DNA of 64,000 nt from Terriglobia bacterium (GCA_020073665.1 JAIQEU010000004.1:124001-188000); one strand, 5' to 3'. Counted from the first letter of the stretch, positions 35,878 to 46,034 are shown. The notes: generated from the letters alone by a model not told the origin. Translations and numbers: made by a program.

Positions 35878-37569
35878 TCAAGAGGCGGCGTCTTCGCCAC
35901 TTAAGTCCGGCTGGCTTGGGCGACTCAACTCTGGAAGGCCGCTGCTGAGCGCCGCGAGATACTTGTTTGCCTCGCTTGCCAGACGTGAAGCTCTCGCTTC
36001 CAGAAAACCGTCGTACTGCTCAACGGTAAAATCGGTGCGGTTCCAGTTGACGAATTGTTGATCGAGCTTCTCTTTAGTTATCGAATATTTGTCGAGGTAC
36101 TTCATCGGGTCCTGGTTGCTGATGCGAATGTTGATGTCCGGCCCGATGACGGCGATATTCGCCAGCGAGTCGATCTTTTCCGATTCGACTTTCTTGTGCA
36201 GGAATTTTTGTGGGTAGATGTGATGCCACTGCGGACGAAAATCTGTCAACAACTCCTTGCCCTCAAATCCGAGTCGAGTGCCGACCTTGTCCCAGTCTTG
36301 TGCTCCGTTCTTGTGAACCAGCAAGTAGAGCAAAAATCGCCAGAACTTTCCGTCTGTGTAATCTCTCTTGAAATCATCTGCCTCGATTGGCTGATTCACG
36401 GGGAATCGCCTGAGTAGTCGAGAGACTGTTTCGGATAAACTACTGCTGGTCGCTACGTCCTTCAGGTCCTCCTCAAGAGCCGTGGTGCTGCCTCCGCTAT
36501 AGCGCCCGAATCGTGACGCCTGAACAAACCAGTAGAAAGCCGCGTCAAAGCCGCCCTCCGCAGGGAACCGATCCAACAATGCTACGAGGGTAACGAGAGC
36601 GGCTTGGGTCGGCAAAGGATCATCGGAAAGAACGCCATAGGCTTGCAAGCGGTGTATTGTGTTCTTCCATCCTGCTTGACACTTCTTCCACGCTGGTTCG
36701 ATCTGTTCGCGTCGCCAGAATCCTTCATCGATTTCCTTAAACCGAACCTTCTTGATACCCACCGCAGTCAAACTCCTGAACAACAGGTTTGGGTCAAGAT
36801 GGAAGCCCGAATCGGCGAGCACATTCAAGAACGGCAGGAACTCGTCACGCACCCAACCGGGGTTCTTGGAAGCGACAACGCCCAGGTAAATGTCGGCTTC
36901 CGTGACTCGTGTCCCACGACTGTTCAGCCGCGAAAAGATTTCGACCACATCTTCCAATTCGTGATTAACCGTGACGCTCAGGATGTCCTTCTCGCGGATT
37001 TTGCGAACACGGTCAAGCCGTGCATACACCTCCATTGCGTCCATACCGTCACACAACCCCTGAACCTTGATTTCCTTTGCGAGGCTAACAAGGGTCTTCT
37101 GATCAGCATCTCGACCGACCACATCCAGGACAAGTAGGCGGCTGAGCGAAATATAGCGATCCCCTTTCGTCTTGCGGATCGCGGCATTAGCCACAAGAAA
37201 GTGCGCTTCATTTTTTGCAGCGACATCAAACCGTATGTCATATCGCTTGAGTACCTTGTTCCAATCGTCTGCCGAGGCCCACCAGTATGGCTTGCGGCCA
37301 AAAAGAATAGCCAGCGCAGTTGTACGTTGCTGTCCATCGACGATCCAAAGCGATGGCGTTGCACCGTCCTTTGCGACTCGTTCCTCTTGGTGAGTCTCGC
37401 TGTTCCAGAGGAGCAGACTCCCAACGGGGAAATCCAGCCACAACGATTCTGCCAAATCCCTGACCTGCGTCGCCTTCCAGACAAAACCCCGTTGAAATTC
37501 CGGCACGCTCCACTTGTGTGACACTGCCCTATCAACGAGTTCCCAGATTTTGATCGGTTCCAGAGCCAT
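35878..37569 (-). CDS. DUF262/DUF1524 (GmrSD-like) nuclease-family protein
   Basis: A 563-residue protein. The N-terminal DUF262 domain has VPEFQRGFVWK near residue 22 and the signature IVDGQQRTTAL near 79, the ParB-like nucleotide-using motif. The C-terminal DUF1524-type HNH region has WHHIYPQKFLHKK and SLANIAVIGPDINIRISN. GmrSD, BrxU and SspE relatives with this pairing restrict modified or phage DNA (family knowledge). It is the last gene of the five-gene minus-strand operon, 48 bases after the CBS-HEPN gene. GAGGAG is seven bases before the ATG. Confidence 0.8.
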   Translation of the reverse strand: MALEPIKIWELVDRAVSHKWSVPEFQRGFVWKATQVRDLAESLWLDFPVGSLLLWNSETHQEERVAKDGATPSLWIVDGQQRTTALAILFGRKPYWWASADDWNKVLKRYDIRFDVAAKNEAHFLVANAAIRKTKGDRYISLSRLLVLDVVGRDADQKTLVSLAKEIKVQGLCDGMDAMEVYARLDRVRKIREKDILSVTVNHELEDVVEIFSRLNSRGTRVTEADIYLGVVASKNPGWVRDEFLPFLNVLADSGFHLDPNLLFRSLTAVGIKKVRFKEIDEGFWRREQIEPAWKKCQAGWKNTIHRLQAYGVLSDDPLPTQAALVTLVALLDRFPAEGGFDAAFYWFVQASRFGRYSGGSTTALEEDLKDVATSSSLSETVSRLLRRFPVNQPIEADDFKRDYTDGKFWRFLLYLLVHKNGAQDWDKVGTRLGFEGKELLTDFRPQWHHIYPQKFLHKKVESEKIDSLANIAVIGPDINIRISNQDPMKYLDKYSITKEKLDQQFVNWNRTDFTVEQYDGFLEARASRLASEANKYLAALSSGLPELSRPSQPDLSGEDAAS

Positions 37570-37617
37570 GTCTTTCTCCTCTAGCGCACTTTCTGTTTCG
37601 CAAGTAACCCGACTGGG

Positions 37618-38781
37618 CTAGGGCAAGAGTTCATAAAGCTGCTGCATGAACTTTGCAGCACCCTTGAGCGCATCTAGCTGCTTGGCGGTCATGGGATCAG
37701 GATCAAAATGCATGACATCGTTACGAATTTGACGAACTTCCTCCAACTGAAGAGTCAAGGAGCCTTGGTCAATGTTCAACGAAAGTTTTGCCCACACCTC
37801 AGGTCGCTGTAGCAGTCGTATGTGTTGTCCGAAACTCAGATCGGAGATCGACTTGGGTTTAGGGGCCGAATTGTCGGACACTGCAAGTGAGTCGAGATCG
37901 CCAGCAGACACCTTGTCCTGAAGCAACTGTCGAATGTGCAGTTCTATCTCTCTGAGAAGTAGGAACGGCTCGGCTAGCTGCTGGAATTGCAGACTCAAGT
38001 CGCTCGCCGTAACAATTCCGATTATTCTCCGGTCCTGCTGATCGCGCACAAGCACGTAGCCGTGTTTCACAATGGTCGGGATCGCGTCAAAAAGAGTTCC
38101 ATTCGCATCGATGACCTGTGCATCTTCGCGGCAGTGCTGGACTTTGTGGCACTCCCCACCGATGGCGTAGCGCGATCCGATGGACTTCCAGGAGATCATG
38201 CCCTTTACCTCGCGTTCGCCATGCATGATCGGCAGTTGGGAATAGTCGCACTGCAACATCTTCGTGACAGCCTTTTTCAAGGTGTCGTCTTGACCAACGG
38301 TAGTCAATTGTTTGTTGGCTGCGGGAAGGCTTCCGATTCGGTAGGTTGGGTCTGCTGGTTCACCGAGTATCGTTTCTACGATTCCTTCAGATGCTACGAC
38401 GATTGCAGGTAGAGAAACTTCTCCTGAGGCGAGCTGCGCTGAATCAGGACCCTCTAGCTCATCCTGAGAGGAGGATTGGTTGTCCTCCAGTTCGTCCTCT
38501 TCCGTTAGCTCGGCGGGTTCGGCGGACATTGCGCCGTGATCGACGCCGTCATGGGCGTCTTTGAGGCGAATCCTGATCCGGCCATCGATCCACGCCGACT
38601 CGAAGTCCGGGTCGGTTTCCAAACCCAAACTCTCTAGCGCGGTCCGAATGTCATGCACTTTGTTTAAGCCACGTCGTTCAGCTTTGAACATCCGCAAAAG
38701 TTCCCGAACGCTAATGCGGTTTACGCGATGGCCGCTATTTAAGCGCGTTGCGATCCGGCCAATCTCTTTTGGAATCCACAT
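37618..38781 (-). CDS. CBS-pair protein with C-terminal HEPN-like domain
   Basis: A 387-residue protein. Residues ~1-75 are a DNA-binding-like or wHTH-like segment, and ~85-120 an acidic linker. Residues ~150-265 form two CBS repeats (DDTLKKAVTKMLQCDYSQLP and GTLFDAIPTIVKHGYVLVRD), which usually bind adenine nucleotides. Residues ~275-387 are helical with RNDVMH (Arg353-x4-His358), the RNase motif of HEPN domains. A nucleotide-sensing RNase toxin or effector is a reasonable reading, by inference. GGGAGC precedes ATG 38781; the res gene ends 20 bases upstream. Confidence 0.7.
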   Translation of the reverse strand: MWIPKEIGRIATRLNSGHRVNRISVRELLRMFKAERRGLNKVHDIRTALESLGLETDPDFESAWIDGRIRIRLKDAHDGVDHGAMSAEPAELTEEDELEDNQSSSQDELEGPDSAQLASGEVSLPAIVVASEGIVETILGEPADPTYRIGSLPAANKQLTTVGQDDTLKKAVTKMLQCDYSQLPIMHGEREVKGMISWKSIGSRYAIGGECHKVQHCREDAQVIDANGTLFDAIPTIVKHGYVLVRDQQDRRIIGIVTASDLSLQFQQLAEPFLLLREIELHIRQLLQDKVSAGDLDSLAVSDNSAPKPKSISDLSFGQHIRLLQRPEVWAKLSLNIDQGSLTLQLEEVRQIRNDVMHFDPDPMTAKQLDALKGAAKFMQQLYELLP

Positions 38782-38801
38782 ATCTTGCTCCCTTGTTTCT
38801 G

Positions 38802-41800
38802 TTACTCCGAGGCAATTCTGTTTTCGGAAGCCGCAGCGGTAATGATCCCGCTCACGTCCGTGGTTTTCTTGGCAATGCGGTAGGCCCATCGGCCATAGCT
38901 ACCCTCCGCGTTCACAGCGGCAACCCATCGCTCAGCAGCGGCCCGCTTTACGTCCTCTAGGGGATCGTAGCCTTTGGTTTCCAAGATCACGTGCGATGGT
39001 GAGTCGCCTTGCAGTCGGATGATGAAGTCCGGCATGTAATCGTGCATCTGGCCGTTGTACAAGTACGGCACCGCAAATCCCAGTCCCGCGTTCTTTACGA
39101 ACGAATGCACGGAGTTGTGCTTGTCAACGTAGTAGGCGGCAGACTGTTCCCATCTCTTCGTGTCCGGTACGACGTAATTGACGTGGCTCCTCACGATTTC
39201 GACAGGGTCTCGGCTCGTCCAGTAGTCCACGTCAGCAGTGGAACCTGGGCCACGTGTGGACTCGTAGCGGGGAACTTCCGGCGCTTCTCCCTCAGACGTG
39301 TCGGGCCGCAAAGCCTCCAAAAGAATTTCAACCAGCCAGCCGTAGTATGGAGCCAGGAACAAGTCTTTCAGATCGGCAGGAGGATGCACCCTGACCTTCT
39401 CGTTCAAGTAGCGCGAAACGATCTTTACAAGCTGAGGAAAGAGGACGTGGCTTGGCACCGTGCATTGAGGTTGTGCCAGACAATCCCGCGTGAAGGATTT
39501 CGCCAGGTCAAACGTCAACTCTTGCAGCCGTCGTTTCTCTCGAAACTCCTTAAGAGACACATCACTGGCACGTCCAGGCCCGCTCAGCGACAGGCGGCCC
39601 ATGTTGTTTACGTTCAGGCCCTTCATTTCGACTTCAGGCGGGATGCGGTCGGGCTGAAGGACCAGCGAGGGGACGCTTGCCCAGTCAATCGTGATCCTGT
39701 TTCGGATCGCCTGCGTGTAGCCCTCAACACGGGGAAAGCGTATTTCGTACTGTGCTCGATTGGGTAAGGAGTGGACGTGGTAACGCTTGATTCTCGGAGC
39801 CGATGCTCCGGCTTTACTTGCTTTGAATGGGATGACTTCAAACGGGACGCCGAAGACCTGAGCAATCTCTTCGGTGAACTTTCCGTTATCGCCCAATTCG
39901 TAACTGGCCCGCCGTAGACCGCGACCGACCACCTGCTCGCAGAGCAACTGCGACATGAACGGACGCAGCCCAACAATGTGGGTCACGGTATTGCAATCCC
40001 AACCTTCTGTCAGCATCCCCACACTGACGATGCACCGGACATCACGGCCCGGAGGATGTAGGGGCCTCTCTAGTTTCTTCGCCAGTTCCTCGAAGCCTTC
40101 AGGAAAAATCGACCTGCCCTGGCGGTCACTAGGCCAGTCCGTTTTTCCGACCGTATCGAGAGTCTGCCGCATCCACCGTGACTCGTCGCTCTTGGCTTCT
40201 CCGGTGTCCGTCTCGTGAACGACTTTTGAGTCAACGCGGATCGTGTTTATCTTGCCGTTCAAATTGCGGAAGCCTTCGATTTTTGCGGGCGGAATACCGA
40301 TGGGAGCTACGTCGTTAGCCAACCAGTCATAGAACACCTTGGCAATCGTCGTGTTCTTGCAGACGAGAATGAAAACGGGCGGGCGCGGATCGCTTCCAGT
40401 CTTTTGCCATTCCTCTCTCAAATCCTCCCACCTCGCACCCAAGATTGCGATGGGGTGATGTGCATACTTGAGAATGGCTTCTGGCTTTGGACTTCCCTTT
40501 CTGCCCCCACGTTCGGCGGGCGTTAGCTGCGGCAGAATCCATTGCCACACATTGAAGTAGCCCGGTATCTCGGCTCCCGTGGTGTCTCTCACAGCCAACT
40601 GCGGAATCTTTACCAAGCCTGCTTCAATTGCGTCAATCAGTCCGAAGTCGCTGACCACCCACGGAAAGGGTTTATTCGTCTCCTGTCCCACTCTGCCGAG
40701 AAAATACGGTGTGGCAGAAAGGTCAATGCAGACGTTGATCCCGCGTAGCTTTTGAATCTTGTCTAGACCATTGATCCAGACGGTTGCCTCCTGGAAGAAC
40801 TCCTCGGCTTCCTCTGTCTCTCCAAATTCGTCTTCTTCCTCAAGGTCCGGCTCGTCTCGTCTGATTCGATATGCGTGATGGGCCTCGTCATTGAACACGA
40901 GGATGTTTTGTTTTCCGCCAACTTCGCGGCCAAGCACGCGATTGAGGACGGACGTATCGCTCTCGACGTAGCGGGTAGATTCGACTTTTACCTTTTTGAG
41001 ATTTCCTTGCTTGTCCCGATCTTCTTCAAGCACAGTCAATATGCCAGCGACTACTTGATGCTCGTAGTCCTTCACGCTAAGGTATCGGCTGCCACGAGCC
41101 GTTGTTGTCTTGCTGCCGATGTTGATCGTCTCTTTCACTCGAACTGGCACACCCGCTTTAATGACCCTTCCTCCTACGCCGCCCGACTGCATTGATTGCG
41201 GCTCGAACACGTGCCAGTTGGTAACCAGCACTTTGCCCTGTGTCAATAGCGGCATGAGGTGAGGGGGAACAAGATCACGGCTGCGATAGATACTCGCTTC
41301 ACCGTTCTCAGGATTTAGCTCGGCAAGCCGTTGTCGAATCGTGACGTTTGGGCAGACCACTAGAGCAACATCAGAAAATCTGGCGTCACCGCGATTGTTG
41401 ACTTTGTTGAGAATGCTCCAAGACGCAAGCATCCCCATCACGGTCGTTTTCCCGCCGCCCGTTGCCATCTTGCAGGCGTAGCGCAGAAATCCGGCATAGC
41501 CTTCCGCCTTGCGCTCATCACTGGGATCATCGCGTGGCACTTCGATGCCTTGGAGAAAGTCCGCTCTGGCTTCCGTGAGAAAGACGATAGTCAGCGCAGC
41601 TTCGAGCTGAGCAAAGAACAACCTCTTCTCTCTGCCATCGCGTGTCCACCATTGGATCAGCTCTAGAGTCGTCCGGCTTACGCCAGGGTATCCCTGAGCC
41701 TTCCACGCCTCCACGCGCTCTCGCACGAGGTTTACAAGAACCAGTTCGTACCCGGACGGATATTCCTTCGATGGCCGAAGGAGTTTTTCGTTGGTCTTCC

Positions 41801-41966
41801 AAGGTTCTTTCTGGTCACGCGGAGGGAACACAAAAGACGGACGCCGACCGTCAGCCAGGATCGGCGTTTCGCCTTCCTTGATGTACCAGTATTGAGTGGG
41901 CTTCTCAAACGGGCTGTTGAGAATCGGCTCGTTGACTTCCGCGACTATGCTTGAGGATACGGTCAT
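38802..41966 (-). CDS. Type III-like restriction enzyme Res subunit (helicase-nuclease)
   Basis: A 1054-residue SF2 helicase with a nuclease end. Walker A ATGGGKTT near 169, DEAH in FNDEAHHAYR near 358, and later helicase motifs including CIVSVGMLTEGWD and QVVGRGLRR. A PD-(D/E)xK nuclease site sits at the C-terminus: MPDFIIRL near 978 and VILETKGYD near 998. It would translocate on DNA and cut it when Mod detects unmodified sites. ATG 41966 overlaps the DUF3553 stop by four bases; the longer frame has no support. Confidence 0.88.
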   Translation of the reverse strand: MTVSSSIVAEVNEPILNSPFEKPTQYWYIKEGETPILADGRRPSFVFPPRDQKEPWKTNEKLLRPSKEYPSGYELVLVNLVRERVEAWKAQGYPGVSRTTLELIQWWTRDGREKRLFFAQLEAALTIVFLTEARADFLQGIEVPRDDPSDERKAEGYAGFLRYACKMATGGGKTTVMGMLASWSILNKVNNRGDARFSDVALVVCPNVTIRQRLAELNPENGEASIYRSRDLVPPHLMPLLTQGKVLVTNWHVFEPQSMQSGGVGGRVIKAGVPVRVKETINIGSKTTTARGSRYLSVKDYEHQVVAGILTVLEEDRDKQGNLKKVKVESTRYVESDTSVLNRVLGREVGGKQNILVFNDEAHHAYRIRRDEPDLEEEDEFGETEEAEEFFQEATVWINGLDKIQKLRGINVCIDLSATPYFLGRVGQETNKPFPWVVSDFGLIDAIEAGLVKIPQLAVRDTTGAEIPGYFNVWQWILPQLTPAERGGRKGSPKPEAILKYAHHPIAILGARWEDLREEWQKTGSDPRPPVFILVCKNTTIAKVFYDWLANDVAPIGIPPAKIEGFRNLNGKINTIRVDSKVVHETDTGEAKSDESRWMRQTLDTVGKTDWPSDRQGRSIFPEGFEELAKKLERPLHPPGRDVRCIVSVGMLTEGWDCNTVTHIVGLRPFMSQLLCEQVVGRGLRRASYELGDNGKFTEEIAQVFGVPFEVIPFKASKAGASAPRIKRYHVHSLPNRAQYEIRFPRVEGYTQAIRNRITIDWASVPSLVLQPDRIPPEVEMKGLNVNNMGRLSLSGPGRASDVSLKEFREKRRLQELTFDLAKSFTRDCLAQPQCTVPSHVLFPQLVKIVSRYLNEKVRVHPPADLKDLFLAPYYGWLVEILLEALRPDTSEGEAPEVPRYESTRGPGSTADVDYWTSRDPVEIVRSHVNYVVPDTKRWEQSAAYYVDKHNSVHSFVKNAGLGFAVPYLYNGQMHDYMPDFIIRLQGDSPSHVILETKGYDPLEDVKRAAAERWVAAVNAEGSYGRWAYRIAKKTTDVSGIITAAASENRIASE

Positions 41967-42448
41967 AACAGTCGTTTCCGCCTTAACTCGGTCTTCGTTG
42001 GTACCCTTCCATAGAGCGCAGTGCAAATTTGTTGGGCGAGGTCTACTCCTTCTTGGTATGAGGCTCCGGTATGGCACCAAGAGAACAGTTGCTTCATCGT
42101 GGATACCGAAAGGCAATTCTTCTTCTCAAGGTCATCTAATACTCTAAGTGCCATCTTGCCGTCGTCTGTCGTTGAACGACGATCTTTCAACTGCTCATGG
42201 AATTGATCGCAGAGTCGTTTCACCTCAGCAGGGTCTATGTCGGGACGAATGGGGTGTCCTAGCCGATCGATTTCCACCCCCAAAGGGGCTTGTGTCTCTT
42301 CGAGTTGGACAAACCGCGTGTCAATCGTCTTCTCGCCCGCAACCGAAAAACAAACTTGAACCCTGTCGGCGTCCTTACCCAAGACTTCACCCACGCCCCA
42401 ATCTGGTCGCTTCGGGTGTCTAACCCATGATCCGACAAGAATCTCCAT
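41963..42448 (-). CDS. DUF3553-domain protein between Mod and Res
   Basis: A 161-residue protein. The N-terminal ~55 residues (GSWVRHPKRPDWGVGEVLGK, then RVQVCFSVAGEKTI) fit DUF3553, a small beta-barrel also found near helicases. The C-terminal part is helical and Lys/Arg-rich (TALYGRVPTKTELRRKRLL). It starts three bases after mod and its stop overlaps the res start (ATGA), so it is co-translated with the restriction enzyme and is probably a cofactor of it. No enzymatic motif. Confidence 0.7.
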   Translation of the reverse strand: MEILVGSWVRHPKRPDWGVGEVLGKDADRVQVCFSVAGEKTIDTRFVQLEETQAPLGVEIDRLGHPIRPDIDPAEVKRLCDQFHEQLKDRRSTTDDGKMALRVLDDLEKKNCLSVSTMKQLFSWCHTGASYQEGVDLAQQICTALYGRVPTKTELRRKRLL

Positions 42449-42451
42449 TGC

Positions 42452-45184
42452 TTACGATTTCGCCTCACTCACAGACTTCACGATCAGAAGTTCGTTCCCT
42501 CGGTCATCAATCACCTTGACAGCAATCTGCCCGTTTTCTCCGATCTCGAAGGGAGCACTCACCGTTCCTGCCAAATGATCCCAAACTGTTTCTTCGTAAT
42601 CGCCCTTGAGTGCTTTCTTGAGGTTTTCCCATGCTCCCGTTCGCGGGAAAAATGCCTGTGAAGTGTGGAAGCACAGGGCGTTGTAGTCCGAGTCGAGAAA
42701 CCATGCGGGAACGTCCTCGCCTGTACGATGGTGAACCTCTAATGTTGTGGGATCGAAAACGTCCATGCCGAGAAGTTCCACCTCGTACCTCGTTGGTTCG
42801 TCCTTTTCTTTGACCTTCATGATCCGAAGCTCTACTTCGGGCATTCCGCAGACGCTAAAGACTTGGCTGGAACGAGTGCTCTTCAGTAGGTCACTCATCA
42901 TCAGGTCTGGTGTGGCCTGTACGTAGGTGGCAGGGATGTTCACCACGCTGTCGCACTTCTCGATGAGTTGACGAGCATTGGGCTGAATCGCAAACCCGAC
43001 AACGTACAGATGCGTATAGCTCTTTGCTCGTGCTTCGCGGGCAGCTTCGTACACCAATTTTTCGCTGACAGCACCGTTCTCCGGCCCGAAAACGAAAGCG
43101 ACAGCCTTTTCCGCTCCATTCGCCACAATCGCTTCAGCGGAAAGGGAGAGACTTTTTGCGGGAGGGCGAACGCTTTTGAGCGTGACCGTGCGATTACCTT
43201 CGAGACGCAGCACAGGAGTTTTTCGCAAAATTTCAACCATGCGGTCAACAAAAGACCCGTCTGCTGTACCCACTAAATCCGGTGATGTGCTGACCTCCAC
43301 CCAGTCTTGTGGCGTCGGAATCGTCGCTTCCACGCAGAACGGCCCGGTCACGCGAGTTATCTTGCCATCCTGCTCAGGACGGTCAACCAAGACTTCTTCT
43401 TGCGGCTGCTCACTGTTTGCAATAGTTTCAAGTTTGACGTGGGGTACAATGCCGCCAACCTCATCCCCTTTCTTGTTTTGTCGGCGTTGATATTCGAAAC
43501 CGCCCGCTGGACCTCTTGATGTGTCTCTGAGTTGGTACCACGCGAATGTGGCGGTCAAGAGCCGTTGTCTCGCTAGGGCAAGCGGTACACGACTGGTATC
43601 AATCGTGATCCAGCGTCGTCCCCACTGCTCAGCGACGTAAGCTGTTGTGCCGCTGCCACAAGTGGGGTCTAGTACAAGATCGCCGGGTTGCGTCGCCATC
43701 AACATGCAACGCTGAACGGCAATGTTCGCAGTTTGCACAGCATAGACCTTTCCTCCCGGTCCAAACTGATTTTGACCCACAGTGTCCGTCCAAATGTTGT
43801 TCACCTCAAAGCAAGGAAAATCCTCTAGCAAGCGGATGTAGCCGAGTGTTTTTCGGCCAGCATAAACTCGGTTTGCAGCGATTAGTCGTTGCATTCCATC
43901 TTCGCCAGTTTTCCAATAACCCTTCGTGGGCCTCCACGTTTTTCCTGCAAACTGAACGGGAAAATCGCCGGGAGGTTTTGAGGAAGTCAAGTCACCCGTG
44001 GTACAAATTCGTGCGCCGCTCGGCAAACCTTCCTCTTCATAGGCAGAAAGAGGTTCAATGCTTCCATCCGGCAAAAGAACCTTCGTGTACCCCGTACCAC
44101 CTGTCTCGCCCGGCTTCTTGGCCTTATACAGCATTCGCACGAAGGGATCACGCTCAGCGTCCCGGAAATACCAAAGGATGTAGTCGTTCACAACTGATAG
44201 GTCGTCACCTGTGGTTGATGTTGTCTTCGAGTAGCTAATCACTGCGGAGAAATTCTTAGAGCCGAACACCTCATCCATGACTTCTCTGACGTGATGCAGG
44301 TTCTGATCTCCGATTTGTACGAAGATACTTCCCCGAGAATTAAGAAGGTCGCGGGCGAGAATCAAACGGTCCCGAAGGTAGGTTAGGTAAGTGTGTACTC
44401 CAAGTTCCCAAGTATCACGGTAAGCCTGGACCATCTCCGGCTCACGGGTCATGTCTTCATCATCGTTGTGGGTCACATCCCGCTTGCGAACGAACGGTTG
44501 GAAGTTGGAGCCGAATTTGACGCCGTATGGCGGGTCAAAATAGATCATCTGCACCTGCCCGCCCAACCCTTCGTAGTGCAGCAGTGAGTTCATGACCACT
44601 AGCGAGTCACCGAGGATCATTCGGTTAACCCACTTGTCCTTGTGTTCATAGGCGCGGAGCACTTGGTCGGTGATTGAATGCTGAGGATCACCAAACAGAT
44701 CAAACATGTCTGCCTGCTTGTCCCGCTTGTGGCCTTTGAGAGTTTCGAGAATTGCCTTAGTTGACAGACGCTCGTGGATGAATAGGGGTAGTGTGGGTAC
44801 GTCGAACGACAGCCGCTCAGCCTTACCTGACCAATTCAGAAACGGTTTGCTCATCGCCTTGAGTTCACTCACGGCCTTCTGGGCGGCACTGACGTGGGCA
44901 GCAACTTCCTTCGTGTCGGGCTTGCCGTTTAGCTCTTTCCTGGCGTCTGCGAGTTCCGCTTCAGCCGTTGCGATTCGGGCTTCGCCGTGCTCACGGGCAG
45001 GGTTCTGACCATCCCATTCAAGGACAGGCGAGAGCGAATCGTCGTAACGGTACTTCTTTGGCGGAAGTTTTTTCTTGAACTCAGACTGCGTGCCGACTTC
45101 AGGCCGCATCGGGCTTTCCGATTCAGGGTGCTTGTATGACTTTGCAGGTTTACTTGGTGGAGAGCCACTGCGAGTGCGTGCCAT
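42452..45184 (-). CDS. Type III-like DNA methyltransferase Mod subunit
   Basis: A 910-residue beta-class N6-adenine or N4-cytosine methyltransferase. The catalytic DPPY comes first (MIYFDPPYGVKFGSN, near residue 212) and the SAM-binding motif later (VLDPTCGSGTTAYVAEQWG, near 505), the order of type III Mod proteins. The long N-terminal leader and C-terminal ~300 residues probably contain target recognition and Res contacts. It heads the operon mod-DUF3553-res-CBS/HEPN-DUF262. The target sequence cannot be read from the protein. Confidence 0.88.
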   Translation of the reverse strand: MARTRSGSPPSKPAKSYKHPESESPMRPEVGTQSEFKKKLPPKKYRYDDSLSPVLEWDGQNPAREHGEARIATAEAELADARKELNGKPDTKEVAAHVSAAQKAVSELKAMSKPFLNWSGKAERLSFDVPTLPLFIHERLSTKAILETLKGHKRDKQADMFDLFGDPQHSITDQVLRAYEHKDKWVNRMILGDSLVVMNSLLHYEGLGGQVQMIYFDPPYGVKFGSNFQPFVRKRDVTHNDDEDMTREPEMVQAYRDTWELGVHTYLTYLRDRLILARDLLNSRGSIFVQIGDQNLHHVREVMDEVFGSKNFSAVISYSKTTSTTGDDLSVVNDYILWYFRDAERDPFVRMLYKAKKPGETGGTGYTKVLLPDGSIEPLSAYEEEGLPSGARICTTGDLTSSKPPGDFPVQFAGKTWRPTKGYWKTGEDGMQRLIAANRVYAGRKTLGYIRLLEDFPCFEVNNIWTDTVGQNQFGPGGKVYAVQTANIAVQRCMLMATQPGDLVLDPTCGSGTTAYVAEQWGRRWITIDTSRVPLALARQRLLTATFAWYQLRDTSRGPAGGFEYQRRQNKKGDEVGGIVPHVKLETIANSEQPQEEVLVDRPEQDGKITRVTGPFCVEATIPTPQDWVEVSTSPDLVGTADGSFVDRMVEILRKTPVLRLEGNRTVTLKSVRPPAKSLSLSAEAIVANGAEKAVAFVFGPENGAVSEKLVYEAAREARAKSYTHLYVVGFAIQPNARQLIEKCDSVVNIPATYVQATPDLMMSDLLKSTRSSQVFSVCGMPEVELRIMKVKEKDEPTRYEVELLGMDVFDPTTLEVHHRTGEDVPAWFLDSDYNALCFHTSQAFFPRTGAWENLKKALKGDYEETVWDHLAGTVSAPFEIGENGQIAVKVIDDRGNELLIVKSVSEAKS

Positions 45185-45293
45185 TCAAGAGAACTCCGGT
45201 TAAGTGAAAATGGGAGTACGACGACAGCTTACACCAGACACACTGCTCCGGTGCATAACTGAGAGGATGCCATGCTTCATGGATTGAGCAGCA

Positions 45294-46034
45294 CTAACTT
45301 GCGATTACGTCTCGGCTAAGTACACGAGCAACTTGTTTCTCGTACCACTTCGCTCCGACTCGCGCCCTGCGTCCTTCTGCGGTCAATTTGTCTGCGATCC
45401 TGGCAAGAGAGAGGCCAGCAGCGCGGAGTTGCTTCATGCGGGCAATCGTGGATTGTTCTGTAGGCTCTGGCACACGCACAGGGATGCCGTCATGCTTCAC
45501 TACCCTGTACCCGAACGGTACGCGGCCTTCGACATAGCTGGCACCCCGCTTGGCAGCAGCCCGCAGACGTGCTCCTTTCAACTTCAACGAGATCATCGTG
45601 CATTCGTACTCAGCGAATGCACCAAGCATCTGGCGAAGCAGTTTGCGAGTCGGATCGTCACTGCACATATCTGGCTCCGTGACGGAGATAAGCTCGAAAC
45701 CGTTGCGTCGGAAATCGGCAATCACGGACTCCTGGATCATCAGGTCGCGGGCCAGGCGATCTAGCTTTTCGATCAGCACAAGCTTCGTGCCGTTACCGTG
45801 CAATGCGGTCATCAGCTCTTGTAGTGCTGGACGGTTCTCAAGCTCTTTCTTCCCGCTCACTGTGTCCTCGAACCATTGCACGATCCTGATGTTGTTGGCA
45901 GCCGCATGCTTGCGTATAGCGGCCTTCTGACGAGGGATACCGTCGCGTTCCTCAGCACCCTGACCAGCACTGGAAACCCTAACGTAACCGAAGGCCCGAC
46001 GCATCTTGTTCGTGTTTTCCATGCATCGGAGCAT
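45294..46034 (-). CDS. Serine recombinase (resolvase/invertase type)
   Basis: A 246-residue site-specific recombinase. The N-terminal catalytic domain has FGYVRVSSAGQ with the nucleophilic Ser, then VLIEKLDRLARDLM and LRQMLGAFAEYECTMISLKL. The C-terminal ~60 residues (RMKQLRAAGLSLARIADKL) form a small helix-turn-helix. It lacks the zinc ribbon and coiled coil of large integrases. The start is uncertain: ATG 46034, 46022 and 46004 are all in frame and none has a clear ribosome site. It lies divergent from the large recombinase, 110 bases beyond the mod start. Confidence 0.85.
   Translation of the reverse strand: MLRCMENTNKMRRAFGYVRVSSAGQGAEERDGIPRQKAAIRKHAAANNIRIVQWFEDTVSGKKELENRPALQELMTALHGNGTKLVLIEKLDRLARDLMIQESVIADFRRNGFELISVTEPDMCSDDPTRKLLRQMLGAFAEYECTMISLKLKGARLRAAAKRGASYVEGRVPFGYRVVKHDGIPVRVPEPTEQSTIARMKQLRAAGLSLARIADKLTAEGRRARVGAKWYEKQVARVLSRDVIAS

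Noticed and set aside
35568-35900. 110-codon minus-strand frame between phage-like and DUF262 genes
   Set aside because: Low complexity, overlaps the DUF262 stop, no domain.
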